This document shows, piece by piece, positions 1 to 6,998 of a stretch of 28,157 bases of DNA. This DNA comes from Lachnospiraceae bacterium. Its GTDB lineage: Bacteria; Bacillota; Clostridia; Lachnospirales; Lachnospiraceae. The position numbers and the translations under genes are program-made. Under the pieces are notes generated by a model. That model did not search any database and was not told the origin of the DNA. It saw nothing but the letters and a program-made list of their open reading frames with translations. The DNA lies in assembly GCA_015057205.1 (NCBI GenBank), contig SVEW01000008.1:1-28157 (forward strand), written 5' to 3'. Numbering within the stretch: position 1 is the first letter of the stretch; every line of letters begins with the position of its first letter.

Positions 1-447
1 ACCCTACCACCGCTTTGCCATCTTTCCCTTTCCCAGCGGTAGGTTTTTCTTTTTCACGTTTGTACCCTACCACTGCTTTGCCTTCTTTCCCTTTCCCATC
101 GGTAGGTTTTTTCTCTTTCACCTCTATACCCTACCACCACTTTGACATCTTTCCCTTTCCCAGCGGTAGTTTTTTTCTCTTTCACCTCTATACCCTACCA
201 CCACTTTGCCTTCTTTCCCTTTCCCAGCGGTAGTTTTTTCCTTTTTCACGTTTGTACCCTACCACTGCTTTGCCTTCTTTCCCTTTCCCAGCGGTAGGTT
301 TTTTCTTTTTCACGTTTATACCCTACCACTGCTTTGCCTTCTTTCCCTTTCCCAGCGGTAGGTTTTTCCTTTTTCACGTCTATACCCTACCACTGCTTTG
401 CCTTCTTTCCCTTTCCCAGCGGTAGGTTTTCCTTTTTTCACGTCTAT
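1..447. repeat. Tandem array of seven ~64-bp repeats
   Basis: Copies begin with ACCCTACCAC at 1, 64, 128, 192, 256, 320 and 384. Six are 64 bp and the first is 63 bp; a degenerate eighth start lies at 448-455. The plus strand is pyrimidine-rich. Read on the minus strand, each good copy (5, 6, 7) has arms CCTACCGCTG and CAGTGGTAGG around a 21-nt purine loop, with one G-U pair as RNA. Copy 2 (CATCGGTAG) and copies 3-4 (CCACCACTT) carry changes that weaken the stem. The period is not a multiple of three, so the array is not coding. The first copy begins at the window edge, so the array may continue outside. Confidence 0.93.
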
Positions 448-581
448 ACCCTACACTTTCTTTCATTTCCAAAATGTATTATACTAAATATAGCAATCAT
501 TGTATCTTAGCTGTTTTCCTCAGGGAATTCAGCTTCGTATCCGCAAACTGTAAACAACAAAATAAAAAGGATAAATCTATT
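448..581 (+). promoter_or_regulatory. Leader of the Crp/Fnr gene with weak promoter-like sequence
   Basis: This stretch separates the repeats from the regulator gene. A TATACT hexamer at 480-485 could be a -10 box, but the matching -35 position (about 457-462, TTTCTT) is poor. An AAGG at 567-570 lies 11 nt before the ATG at 582 and is the likely ribosome binding site. The frame stays open upstream to 474, but those residues do not look like the family and are probably untranslated. I see no riboswitch or operator. Confidence 0.35.
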
Positions 582-1238
582 ATGGAACAGAAAATCAACG
601 ATTTGTTAGCTGAAAAATTTCCCTTATGGAGCACGCTTTCAGATGATGAAAAAAAACAGCTCTCAGAAGGTACTGCTTTTCGGCAATACAAAAAAGGAAC
701 CATCATACATCGGGGACAAGGGGAATGCAACGGCATTATGCTTGTAGAGGAAGGACAACTTCGCCCCTTTATTGTTTCACCGGAAGGGCGGGAAATCACC
801 TTGTTTCGAGTGAAAGCCGGAGAACTGTGTTTAATGACCGCTTCCTGTCTGATGGATGCCATTGCAACGGATATTATGGTGGAGGCCGTGAAAGATACCA
901 CCGTGTTGCAAGTGCCTTACCCACTGTTATCCCCTCTTTTGAAGACCCACATGGAGCTGGAATTATACTTGTATAAGTGTGCCACCGAAAAATTTTCAGA
1001 CATGTTATGGTTTTTGCAACAGATACTTTTCTTTAGCGCAGATCAGCGAGTTGCAAAATTTTTATTACAGGAAGGTACAGATACCCTTTCCTATACCCAT
1101 GAAGAAATTGCAAAAATGATTGGAACGGCCAGAGAAGTTGTAAGCCGTATTTTAAAATACATGGAAGAAGAAGGTCTTGTAAAACTATCCCGTGGAAAGA
1201 TAACCATTCTTGATCGGGCAGGCCTTGAACTTATGTGA
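582..1238 (+). CDS. Crp/Fnr-family transcriptional regulator
   Basis: A 218-residue cytoplasmic DNA-binding regulator of usual family length. Residues about 12-125 form the cyclic-nucleotide-binding-like beta roll, then a dimerisation helix (about 126-150) and a C-terminal winged helix-turn-helix (about 150-212). The recognition helix reads TAREVVSR (182-189), giving the R-E-x-x-x-R arrangement of E. coli CRP plus the Ser-Arg seen in FNR. There is no N-terminal Cys cluster as in FNR, but C83 and C89 sit in a GELCLMTASC segment that could sense redox state or bind a cofactor; that is inference. The ATG at 582 is chosen over an in-frame ATG at 474 because of family length and the AAGG upstream. 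The effector is not visible. A CRP-type palindrome overlaps the stop codon. Confidence 0.88.
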   Translation: MEQKINDLLAEKFPLWSTLSDDEKKQLSEGTAFRQYKKGTIIHRGQGECNGIMLVEEGQLRPFIVSPEGREITLFRVKAGELCLMTASCLMDAIATDIMVEAVKDTTVLQVPYPLLSPLLKTHMELELYLYKCATEKFSDMLWFLQQILFFSADQRVAKFLLQEGTDTLSYTHEEIAKMIGTAREVVSRILKYMEEEGLVKLSRGKITILDRAGLELM

Positions 1239-1249
1239 CCTGAGTCACA
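1234..1249. promoter_or_regulatory. CRP-consensus palindrome overlapping the regulator stop codon
   Basis: The sequence TGTGACCTGAGTCACA matches TGTGA-N6-TCACA exactly, with symmetry extending one base each side (1233-1250). TGA of the site is the stop codon. It could be an operator for the encoded Crp/Fnr protein, or only a small stem next to the terminator. A position inside a gene end is unusual for a promoter operator. Confidence 0.4.
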
Positions 1250-1256
1250 TACACAG

Positions 1257-1299
1257 CCCCTGTGAACTGCTATACTAACAGTGCACAGGGGTTTTGTGT
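1257..1299 (+). terminator. Rho-independent terminator of the Crp/Fnr gene
   Basis: Arms CCCCTGTG (1257-1264) and CACAGGGG (1284-1291) are perfect complements with a 19-nt loop, followed by TTTTGTGT. It begins 18 bp after the stop codon and lies between two convergent genes. Confidence 0.8.
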
Positions 1300-1325
1300 A
1301 ATCAATTACAATAGGAGAAATATTC

Positions 1326-2027
1326 TTAATATGCGATTGCTTCCTCTCGCGTCAACCAAAAATGGATTCCTGTCGTAGAATCAAACCACCGATCTTCATT
1401 GAAGTTCTTTACTTCCACCCACTGTCCTTTTCGGTAGACAAAATTGTCATCCACCAAAGACCAGGCTTCGTCAAAACTTTCTGTTGCTTCGAAATTCCAT
1501 ATGGAAAGCACCTTTGCCTTACTTGCCCGGCAAGATGGTCGCGTGGCACTGGTGCGCTTTGCATCTGCAGGAATCAAAAGTTGTACCAACCGGTCACCGA
1601 AGCACTTCTTGTATCCTAAAATGGGACCGGTTGCCGGACAGTACATCTGAAACCATTTTGTGGTATCATCTGTAACAACATCCGTTAGATCCGTATGTTC
1701 CAGTACCGCAGAATAAAAATCCACACCTCTGCAGTCGCATCCTTTCAAACTGCCCTCCCTAAGGCAGGTTCCAACAAGTTTCGCCCCGAACAAATTGCAC
1801 TTTTCGAGAACAATCCCGTCTAAAAGGGCATTCTCAAAAATTGCTCCTGACAAATTTGTCCGGTAAAACTTCACATTAAAAAACGCACTTTTGCTAAAAT
1901 CCACTCCATGAAGATCCATTCCGGACAAATCCATATCGCGAAACTCTGCTTCTACCAGATTGGACCGTTTCCGACTCTCCTCATTTTTGATTGTCTCCTG
2001 CACTTCCTCCCAAAAAACTTGTCTCAT
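1326..2027 (-). CDS. Pentapeptide-repeat protein with C-terminal DUF5758-like domain
   Basis: A 233-residue protein. Residues about 20-115 hold pentapeptide repeats of the A(D/N)LxX kind, for example FRDMDLSGMDLHGVDF and CNLFGAKLVGTCL, which fold as a right-handed quadrilateral beta helix. From about 125 the segment CPATGPILGYKKC starts a domain like DUF5758, often found after pentapeptide repeats in phage and bacterial proteins. No catalytic motif, signal peptide or membrane segment is seen. The ATG has a strong AGGAGG five bases upstream. It follows the cyclic-nucleotide-binding-fold gene by 47 bp on the same strand and is likely co-transcribed. Its role is unknown. Confidence 0.8.
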   Translation of the reverse strand: MRQVFWEEVQETIKNEESRKRSNLVEAEFRDMDLSGMDLHGVDFSKSAFFNVKFYRTNLSGAIFENALLDGIVLEKCNLFGAKLVGTCLREGSLKGCDCRGVDFYSAVLEHTDLTDVVTDDTTKWFQMYCPATGPILGYKKCFGDRLVQLLIPADAKRTSATRPSCRASKAKVLSIWNFEATESFDEAWSLVDDNFVYRKGQWVEVKNFNEDRWFDSTTGIHFWLTREEAIAY

Positions 2028-2074
2028 GTAATCCTCCTATCCCAGATAAGTCAACATCCCTTCCTGTTTCCGGA

Positions 2075-2554
2075 CTATTCTTCCATGTTTTCGTTCATTC
2101 CAAGCAAATACTTTTCCAATAATTCTTTATTTCTATCCATCATCCGTTTTGTCGCTTTATTTTTTTCATCCAATTCGGAGCCCAGTTGGGTAATTTGATG
2201 TTGCATAATGGTCATAGTCTTTGCCATACTGCGCATTATCTGTAATACCGAGCTTGGGTTTTCACGGACAAAATCATACATTTTATCCTCATCCACTTTA
2301 AATAACATCAATTCTGAATAGGCAACCACCGTATAGAGCGCCGGTTTTTTAGCCAATAAACCGAACTCTCCAAAACACTGTCCCTCCTTTAGAATTGCCA
2401 AAAGAACTTCATTTTCCGTTCCATAGCCTGTATACATTTCTGCCCTGCCATTTAAAATCTTATACATAACCGGACACACTTCCCCTTCTCGTATCACAAT
2501 CTCCTCTGCAGGAACTGTAATTACATATGCATCCCTTTCGTTTTTCATTTCCAT
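2075..2554 (-). CDS. Cyclic-nucleotide-binding-fold protein without HTH
   Basis: A 159-residue protein. Residues about 12-105 match the Crp-type beta roll, including GQCFGEFGLL of the phosphate-binding cassette. The Arg that contacts the cAMP phosphate is missing (the segment reads KKPALYTVV instead of an R-T/S-A pattern), so cAMP binding is doubtful. In place of a DNA-binding domain there is a charged helical tail (about 105-155) that could form a coiled coil and oligomerise. The ATG at 2554 has AGGAG five bases upstream; an in-frame ATG at 2569 lacks a suitable site. The gene lies between an EAL-GGDEF gene and the pentapeptide gene, which suggests, but does not prove, a signalling role. Confidence 0.8.
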   Translation of the reverse strand: MEMKNERDAYVITVPAEEIVIREGEVCPVMYKILNGRAEMYTGYGTENEVLLAILKEGQCFGEFGLLAKKPALYTVVAYSELMLFKVDEDKMYDFVRENPSSVLQIMRSMAKTMTIMQHQITQLGSELDEKNKATKRMMDRNKELLEKYLLGMNENMEE

Positions 2555-2665
2555 AAGCGCTCCTTTCATTCCTGTATATTCTCACAAGCCGCCTTTGTGC
2601 AGTATGCATAATTTTTCCAGGCAATTATTGTTACTTTTGTCAACACTTCCCTACGCAATTATGCT

Positions 2666-2671
2666 ATTATA
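2666..2671 (-). promoter_or_regulatory. Possible -10 box for the cyclic-nucleotide-fold gene
   Basis: A perfect TATAAT on the minus strand lies about 110 bp upstream of the ATG at 2554. The -35 position 17 bp further is poor (TGTATT), so this is only a candidate. The region 2555-2737 holds no gene. Confidence 0.35.
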
Positions 2672-2737
2672 CTATATGTAAACCCCCCAATACATTATAT
2701 AATTTTTGCTAACCCCATAGTAAAAATACCTTCTCCT

Positions 2738-2771
2738 AAAAGACAACCGATCGACAGGTTGTCTTTTTTTT
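2738..2771 (-). terminator. Terminator of the EAL-GGDEF gene, possibly bidirectional
   Basis: Arms GACAACC (2742-2748) and GGTTGTC (2757-2763) flank an 8-nt loop just past the stop codon at 2774. The minus-strand transcript has a short TTTT tail; the plus strand has a run of eight T. Confidence 0.75.
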
Positions 2772-2773
2772 GC

Positions 2774-5332
2774 TTACACACGTTGCCCTTTGTTTTCACC
2801 CTCCGCCTTTAAAGCCTTTTTATTCTCATACATTTTCTTATCCGCACGATGAAAAACCTCAGCAACGGTACTGTCGTTTTCATACTTGGCCATACCTGCT
2901 GCCACAATCACCTCACCGGTTATCTTATGGATAGCATTTAACTTCGCAATCTCTCCTATAAGTTCTTCGACTCTGTCATAGTCCTGATCTCTGGCAACCA
3001 CCGCAAATTCATCTCCTCCAAGACGGAATACGGGACTTTGCTTAAAGGTATTGCAAATCATTTTACATCCGTCAATGATATACTGATCACCGGCTTGATG
3101 TCCCAGAGTATCATTCACTTCTTTCAGTCCATTGATGTCACAAACAATAATTGCAAACTCTAGCGTTTTATCCAGTGCTATTTGCCTGTTTAACTCTGCC
3201 TCTAATTCAAGATAAGGCAACTTCCGTTTCACACCAGTAAGCTCATCAATGGTCGCTTCCGTTGTCACCTCTGATAGGGTCTGCTCGTACTCTCTTTGCC
3301 GCATCACTTCATCTTCAATGTTGATAATGCCCAAGATGATTCTGTCTTCTTCTTTTTCCTGTATCTTCGTGGCCTTCAAACGCACATGCACCGGTCGTCT
3401 TTGTACAAGAAGGCGATATTGCAAGGTAAATATACCGTTTTTTTCTATTTCATTCAAAATCAAGTCCTTTTTAAAGTGTTCAAAAAAGTATTTTCTATCC
3501 GGCCCATACACCACCAATTGGGCATTTTTGCAAGATTCTTTATAAAAATCCTCTCCCTCTGACAACGCACCAATAGAATTGAACGCATCTGTCGTACTGT
3601 ATTGTATAAATGCATCCGTCATCGGGTCTACCGCATATATCGCCAAAAAATCTCCCGCAAGGGCTGCAATACGATAAAATGCTCTGCTTTCTTCCCGCAC
3701 TCTCTCTAACGCTTCCTTTTGTCGCATCTGCGCGTCCACATTATTTACACCAATAATAATATTATTTCTGCCATTTCTGACTTTAATGATTTTCATGCTT
3801 ACATAGGTAGGCTCACCACCTTCGATAATTCGATAGGTAAACGTAAAAGACCCATTGTCCTGTAATGATTTTTCAATATTTGCTTTATTAAATACCTTAA
3901 AGAAATCCTCCTGGTCAGCTTTGTACAGAGTCTTTTTTGCTGTCACCTTAGCTGTTTCAAAGAATTTTATTCCAGCCTTTTCAGCGGTTAGATTTCGATT
4001 AAGACCATCCGCATGGTATTCCACATAATCTCCGGTATCCATATCCACAAAATATAAATAGATGTAATCCTCCGACAACGCCCTTGCAATATAATTGTAA
4101 GTAAGAGAAAGGCTGTCCTCCGAGCTATCCATTACAGATAAAATAACAACCATCACTGCCGCTACCTGGGTAACCGGATTTACCGCAACACGCCACACCA
4201 AGAGTTGCAAATTCATCCCCCTCTGAGTTCGTTCATCAAAAACAACGCTTTTTCCATCTTCAGCACATCTCATTACGGCCGCCAATGTGTAACGTCCCGG
4301 TTTTCCACGATAATCCGATATCTTATATTCTATTTTCATAAAAGAATCCGATAAATTTCGATTTGCAAAGTCTTTATAATTGTTATTGCTTCGAACAATC
4401 TTCACCTTATCCTCGTTACATTCCACCAGCACCATCGGCCAGGTATCGAAAAAGTTATTCAAAGACGCATCTGCTGTTCGCTGTGCGGAAATCTCATAAA
4501 AATTTACTTTTCCTAATTTATCGTAGTATTCCGACTCCGACGGATTTTCAAATCCAATTTGAATCCCTTTGATGTTTCGTTCAATAATTTTTGCAAGTGG
4601 AATTGGCTTACAGAAAAAGTTTCCTTGAAGCATGGTACATCCAATGTCTTTTAAAAAATCAACTTGTACTTTCTTTTCAACACCTTCCGCTATGGTATCC
4701 ATGCCAAGGGCCAATGCCAATCGAATAAGTTCAGTAAGAATGATTTTTGCTTTTGGCCCATCTTCAATCCGCTGAATAACCGTTTTATCTATTTTTATCA
4801 AATCTACCGGTATCCGTTGCAGAATCATAGGGGAAGAACCCCCGCTGCCATAATTATCCAACCAAACCGTAAAACCGCTTTCTTTCAACCGGGTGATTGC
4901 CTTAATCATTCGTTCAAACTCCTTGCCTATAACACTTTCCGCTATCTCGATTACCAGCTTATCCCGCGGAATTGAGGCCTCATCCACACGTTTGATAATC
5001 TCCTCAATGATATCTCCGGTATAGAAATCTGCCCACGACAAATTAACGGACTGGGGTACTACATACAACCCGCTATCCGCCTGTTCTTTCATTTTTTCCA
5101 GTACTCTATCAACCACATATAGGTCAAGTTTATAGGTATTTCCTGTTTTCTCTAAAGCAGAAATAAAATCCTGCGCTTCTAACAAATTTCCCTCTGCATC
5201 TTCCCATCTTGCAAAGGATTCCTCAACACATACCCTCCCATTTGCATTTCTCACTATCGGTTGATAATACACTTTTATTCTCTTTAATTTCAAGGCTTCG
5301 TCAAGATTATCAATAATGTACTGTTCTCTCAA
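2774..5332 (-). CDS. EAL-PAS-PAS-GGDEF cyclic-di-GMP signalling protein
   Basis: An 852-residue protein with the EAL domain first (about 1-255), a poorly defined segment (about 270-400), two related PAS-like modules (about 410-540 and 550-690) and a C-terminal GGDEF domain (about 690-845). GGDEF is intact at 772-776 (RLGGDEF), so diguanylate cyclase activity is expected; the RxxD inhibitory site is absent. The EAL domain keeps E38, N97, E129, K180, E216 and Q236, but reads ESF for EAL and DNYG (159-162) for DDFG. The second metal-binding Asp is therefore Asn, and phosphodiesterase activity is doubtful. No membrane segment is evident. The start is TTG with AAGGAG seven bases upstream. It is monocistronic, with an upstream promoter region and its own terminator. 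Confidence 0.9.
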   Translation of the reverse strand: MREQYIIDNLDEALKLKRIKVYYQPIVRNANGRVCVEESFARWEDAEGNLLEAQDFISALEKTGNTYKLDLYVVDRVLEKMKEQADSGLYVVPQSVNLSWADFYTGDIIEEIIKRVDEASIPRDKLVIEIAESVIGKEFERMIKAITRLKESGFTVWLDNYGSGGSSPMILQRIPVDLIKIDKTVIQRIEDGPKAKIILTELIRLALALGMDTIAEGVEKKVQVDFLKDIGCTMLQGNFFCKPIPLAKIIERNIKGIQIGFENPSESEYYDKLGKVNFYEISAQRTADASLNNFFDTWPMVLVECNEDKVKIVRSNNNYKDFANRNLSDSFMKIEYKISDYRGKPGRYTLAAVMRCAEDGKSVVFDERTQRGMNLQLLVWRVAVNPVTQVAAVMVVILSVMDSSEDSLSLTYNYIARALSEDYIYLYFVDMDTGDYVEYHADGLNRNLTAEKAGIKFFETAKVTAKKTLYKADQEDFFKVFNKANIEKSLQDNGSFTFTYRIIEGGEPTYVSMKIIKVRNGRNNIIIGVNNVDAQMRQKEALERVREESRAFYRIAALAGDFLAIYAVDPMTDAFIQYSTTDAFNSIGALSEGEDFYKESCKNAQLVVYGPDRKYFFEHFKKDLILNEIEKNGIFTLQYRLLVQRRPVHVRLKATKIQEKEEDRIILGIINIEDEVMRQREYEQTLSEVTTEATIDELTGVKRKLPYLELEAELNRQIALDKTLEFAIIVCDINGLKEVNDTLGHQAGDQYIIDGCKMICNTFKQSPVFRLGGDEFAVVARDQDYDRVEELIGEIAKLNAIHKITGEVIVAAGMAKYENDSTVAEVFHRADKKMYENKKALKAEGENKGQRV

Positions 5333-5351
5333 AATGAAACTCCTTCCGGAA

Positions 5352-5407
5352 AAAAAATATCGCTTATACTACATTTTAACATATACATAGTACAAACGAT
5401 ATTTTTT
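5352..5407. promoter_or_regulatory. Inverted repeat flanking the EAL-GGDEF promoter region
   Basis: Perfect 11-bp arms AAAAAATATCG (5352-5362) and CGATATTTTTT (5397-5407) are separated by 34 bp. Between them on the minus strand lies a weak promoter-like pair, TTGTAC then TAGTAT with an 18-bp spacer. The structure sits between the stop codon of the M20 peptidase (5418) and the ribosome binding site of the next gene. It could be an operator, or a weak terminator for the peptidase gene because the second minus-strand arm runs into T residues. Confidence 0.45.
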
Positions 5408-5417
5408 AATAAAGTAT

Positions 5418-6590
5418 TTAGATATTTTTCACACAATCGTCTAATATAACTGAAAATAAAGTCTGCATCCCAGCCTTTAACGAATCTATTGAAATCCACT
5501 CTTCTCTGGTATGCTGTAACTCTCCTAGATAAATGCCAAAACATACCGCCGGGATTCCCTTCGATAACGGGATATTGCAATCTGTAGATCCACTGGTAAA
5601 ATCCGGTTCCACGCCGGTAAAACTCACTAATTTCTGTTTCACATAATCCGATAATTCTGCCTGCAAAACCGCATCCACCGCCCCCATTCCCGGACGATCT
5701 CCAATTACCTTTACATTTACAGTTGTTTCATCGTCAAGTTTCCACCTGGTACCATCCATAAGTTCCATCCTTACCTGCATAGCATCAGCTAAGGCATCCT
5801 CGGCACGCTTACGCATAACTTCCATATGTTCCTGTCTATCCGAACGGTATTCAAACAAAAACGTGGCTTTTTGCGCAATGGTATTCACCGATGTCCCCCC
5901 GGAAATCTGTCCCACATTATAGGTAGTCTTTCCCGGCAAATCATCAACTTTCATCTCGTAAAGGGCCTGGATCATCTTCGCCGCCAGGGCAATGGCATTT
6001 TTTCTACCAAAGGCATTGAAAGAGTGGCCGCCTATTGTCTCAATTGTGAATTCATAGCGTTTCGACCCTACCGCCCGATTTACCACATGGTCTGTGCTTC
6101 CGTCAAAAGCAATATGGCGCTTTATCGTATTTTCATACCGCTGATAGGCTGCCCACATGCCCTTTAAATTTCCAAGACCCTCCTCACAGCTGTCAAATAC
6201 ATATACCACCGGATGCTTTGTCTTGAGCCCCAGTTTATGCAAATACTTTAATGCAAGTAACATTCCACAGGCATTGGCAGTATCATCTCCCACGCCCGGG
6301 CCAAACAATTTGCCATCTTCCTGACGTACCGGTATGGTGTCTGTATCCGGAAATACCGTATCCGTGTGGGCCGTGTACAGATAAAAGCCTTCTTCCGTTT
6401 CCGCTTCACTTATTTCTACCAAAACATTCTTAGCTTCATCCACAAACGGCTCATAACCGCAGTCTGTCAGGTAATTCAGAATAAACTGTACGCGCCTATC
6501 TTCCTGATGAGACGGAGCCGGTATGGCGGTTAATGTCTTAATCAGTTCCACCAACTCTGCAATCATCTCATCTGTGACTGTAATTTCCAT
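5418..6590 (-). CDS. M20-family zinc metallopeptidase (PepT-like)
   Basis: A 390-residue cytoplasmic aminopeptidase-type hydrolase of normal length. Motifs are AHTDTV (74-79, metal His75 and catalytic Asp77), GVGDD (99-103, bridging Asp102), CEEG (135-138, catalytic Glu136 and metal Glu137), GGHSFNAFGR of the dimerisation lid (187-196), and a C-terminal HTREEW metal His. This pattern fits the tripeptidase/carboxypeptidase branch of the M20 clan. It starts 2 bp after the stop codon of the thiamine-binding-type gene, so the two are co-translated. The substrate is not fixed by the sequence. M20 relatives also include thiamine-salvage deformylases such as YlmB, which the neighbour brings to mind, but the motifs look more like a peptidase. 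Confidence 0.88.
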   Translation of the reverse strand: MEITVTDEMIAELVELIKTLTAIPAPSHQEDRRVQFILNYLTDCGYEPFVDEAKNVLVEISEAETEEGFYLYTAHTDTVFPDTDTIPVRQEDGKLFGPGVGDDTANACGMLLALKYLHKLGLKTKHPVVYVFDSCEEGLGNLKGMWAAYQRYENTIKRHIAFDGSTDHVVNRAVGSKRYEFTIETIGGHSFNAFGRKNAIALAAKMIQALYEMKVDDLPGKTTYNVGQISGGTSVNTIAQKATFLFEYRSDRQEHMEVMRKRAEDALADAMQVRMELMDGTRWKLDDETTVNVKVIGDRPGMGAVDAVLQAELSDYVKQKLVSFTGVEPDFTSGSTDCNIPLSKGIPAVCFGIYLGELQHTREEWISIDSLKAGMQTLFSVILDDCVKNI

Positions 6591-6592
6591 TC

Positions 6593-6898
6593 TTATTCCT
6601 CGTCCTGGTGATGCTTGGTAATCTTCTTCTCGATGGTTAATACATCCCCCTCCGGTCTGTATACAACCTTGATATAAGATGCCACATAAGGCGCACCTGC
6701 CTTAACCGCAATATGCTGACACTCTTTGACGATATCCATTAATTCGTCATAATCTCCCTCAATGGTGGTCTCAAATGGTCCTACCGAACAATTTAATCCT
6801 GTACTCTTAATATAGGCAATCACCTCATCCACAATACGAATCAGTTCTTCTTCATTGGTTGTTTCAGGCAAAACCTGAATTGCTACGCTTGCATTCAT
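6593..6898 (-). CDS. MTH1187/YkoF-family thiamine-binding-type protein
   Basis: A 101-residue ferredoxin-like-fold protein of the DUF77 (MTH1187/YqgV) family. Visible landmarks are VAIQVLP near the start, STGLNCSVGPFETTIEGDYDELM in the middle and VVYRPEG near the end. Family members bind thiamine or related pyrimidines and are thought to act in the cytoplasm as small homo-oligomers. The ATG at 6898 has AGGAG eight bases upstream; a TTG at 6922 is rejected. The gene has its own sigma-A-type promoter and leads the M20 peptidase gene. Confidence 0.82.
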   Translation of the reverse strand: MNASVAIQVLPETTNEEELIRIVDEVIAYIKSTGLNCSVGPFETTIEGDYDELMDIVKECQHIAVKAGAPYVASYIKVVYRPEGDVLTIEKKITKHHQDEE

Positions 6899-6964
6899 GT
6901 CTACTTCTCCTCTCTCACGCAATCACTTCATAGTCGGTTGCAAAATTCTCTGCAATCACTATTC

Positions 6965-6993
6965 ATTGTACTGCTAATGTGAGCGTTTTTCAA
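6965..6993 (-). promoter_or_regulatory. Sigma-A-type promoter of the thiamine-binding/M20 operon
   Basis: On the minus strand TTGAAA (6988-6993), a 17-bp spacer and TACAAT (6965-6970) match the -35/-10 consensus well. The -35 box starts 5 bp past the frlB stop codon. Downstream a 9-bp direct repeat AGTGATTGC occurs twice (6952-6960 and 6919-6927), 33 bp apart, and could bind a regulator. Confidence 0.75.
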
Positions 6994-6998
6994 CATTT

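Noticed and set aside
15..233. 72-residue open frame inside the tandem array
   Set aside because: It only reads repeat sequence; the 64-bp period breaks the frame between copies and there is no ribosome binding site.
1..447. Possible CRISPR array
   Set aside because: Units are contiguous near-identical copies with no unique spacers, and no cas gene is present.
474..581. N-terminal extension of the Crp/Fnr protein
   Set aside because: The 36 added residues do not resemble the family; the ATG at 582 gives normal length with AAGG upstream.
497..901. 134-residue minus-strand frame opposite the Crp/Fnr gene
   Set aside because: Antisense shadow of a well-supported gene; no family resemblance and no start signal.
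5329..5580. 83-residue minus-strand frame over the M20 gene end
   Set aside because: Lies in another frame of the peptidase gene and across the promoter region; low-complexity product with no signature.
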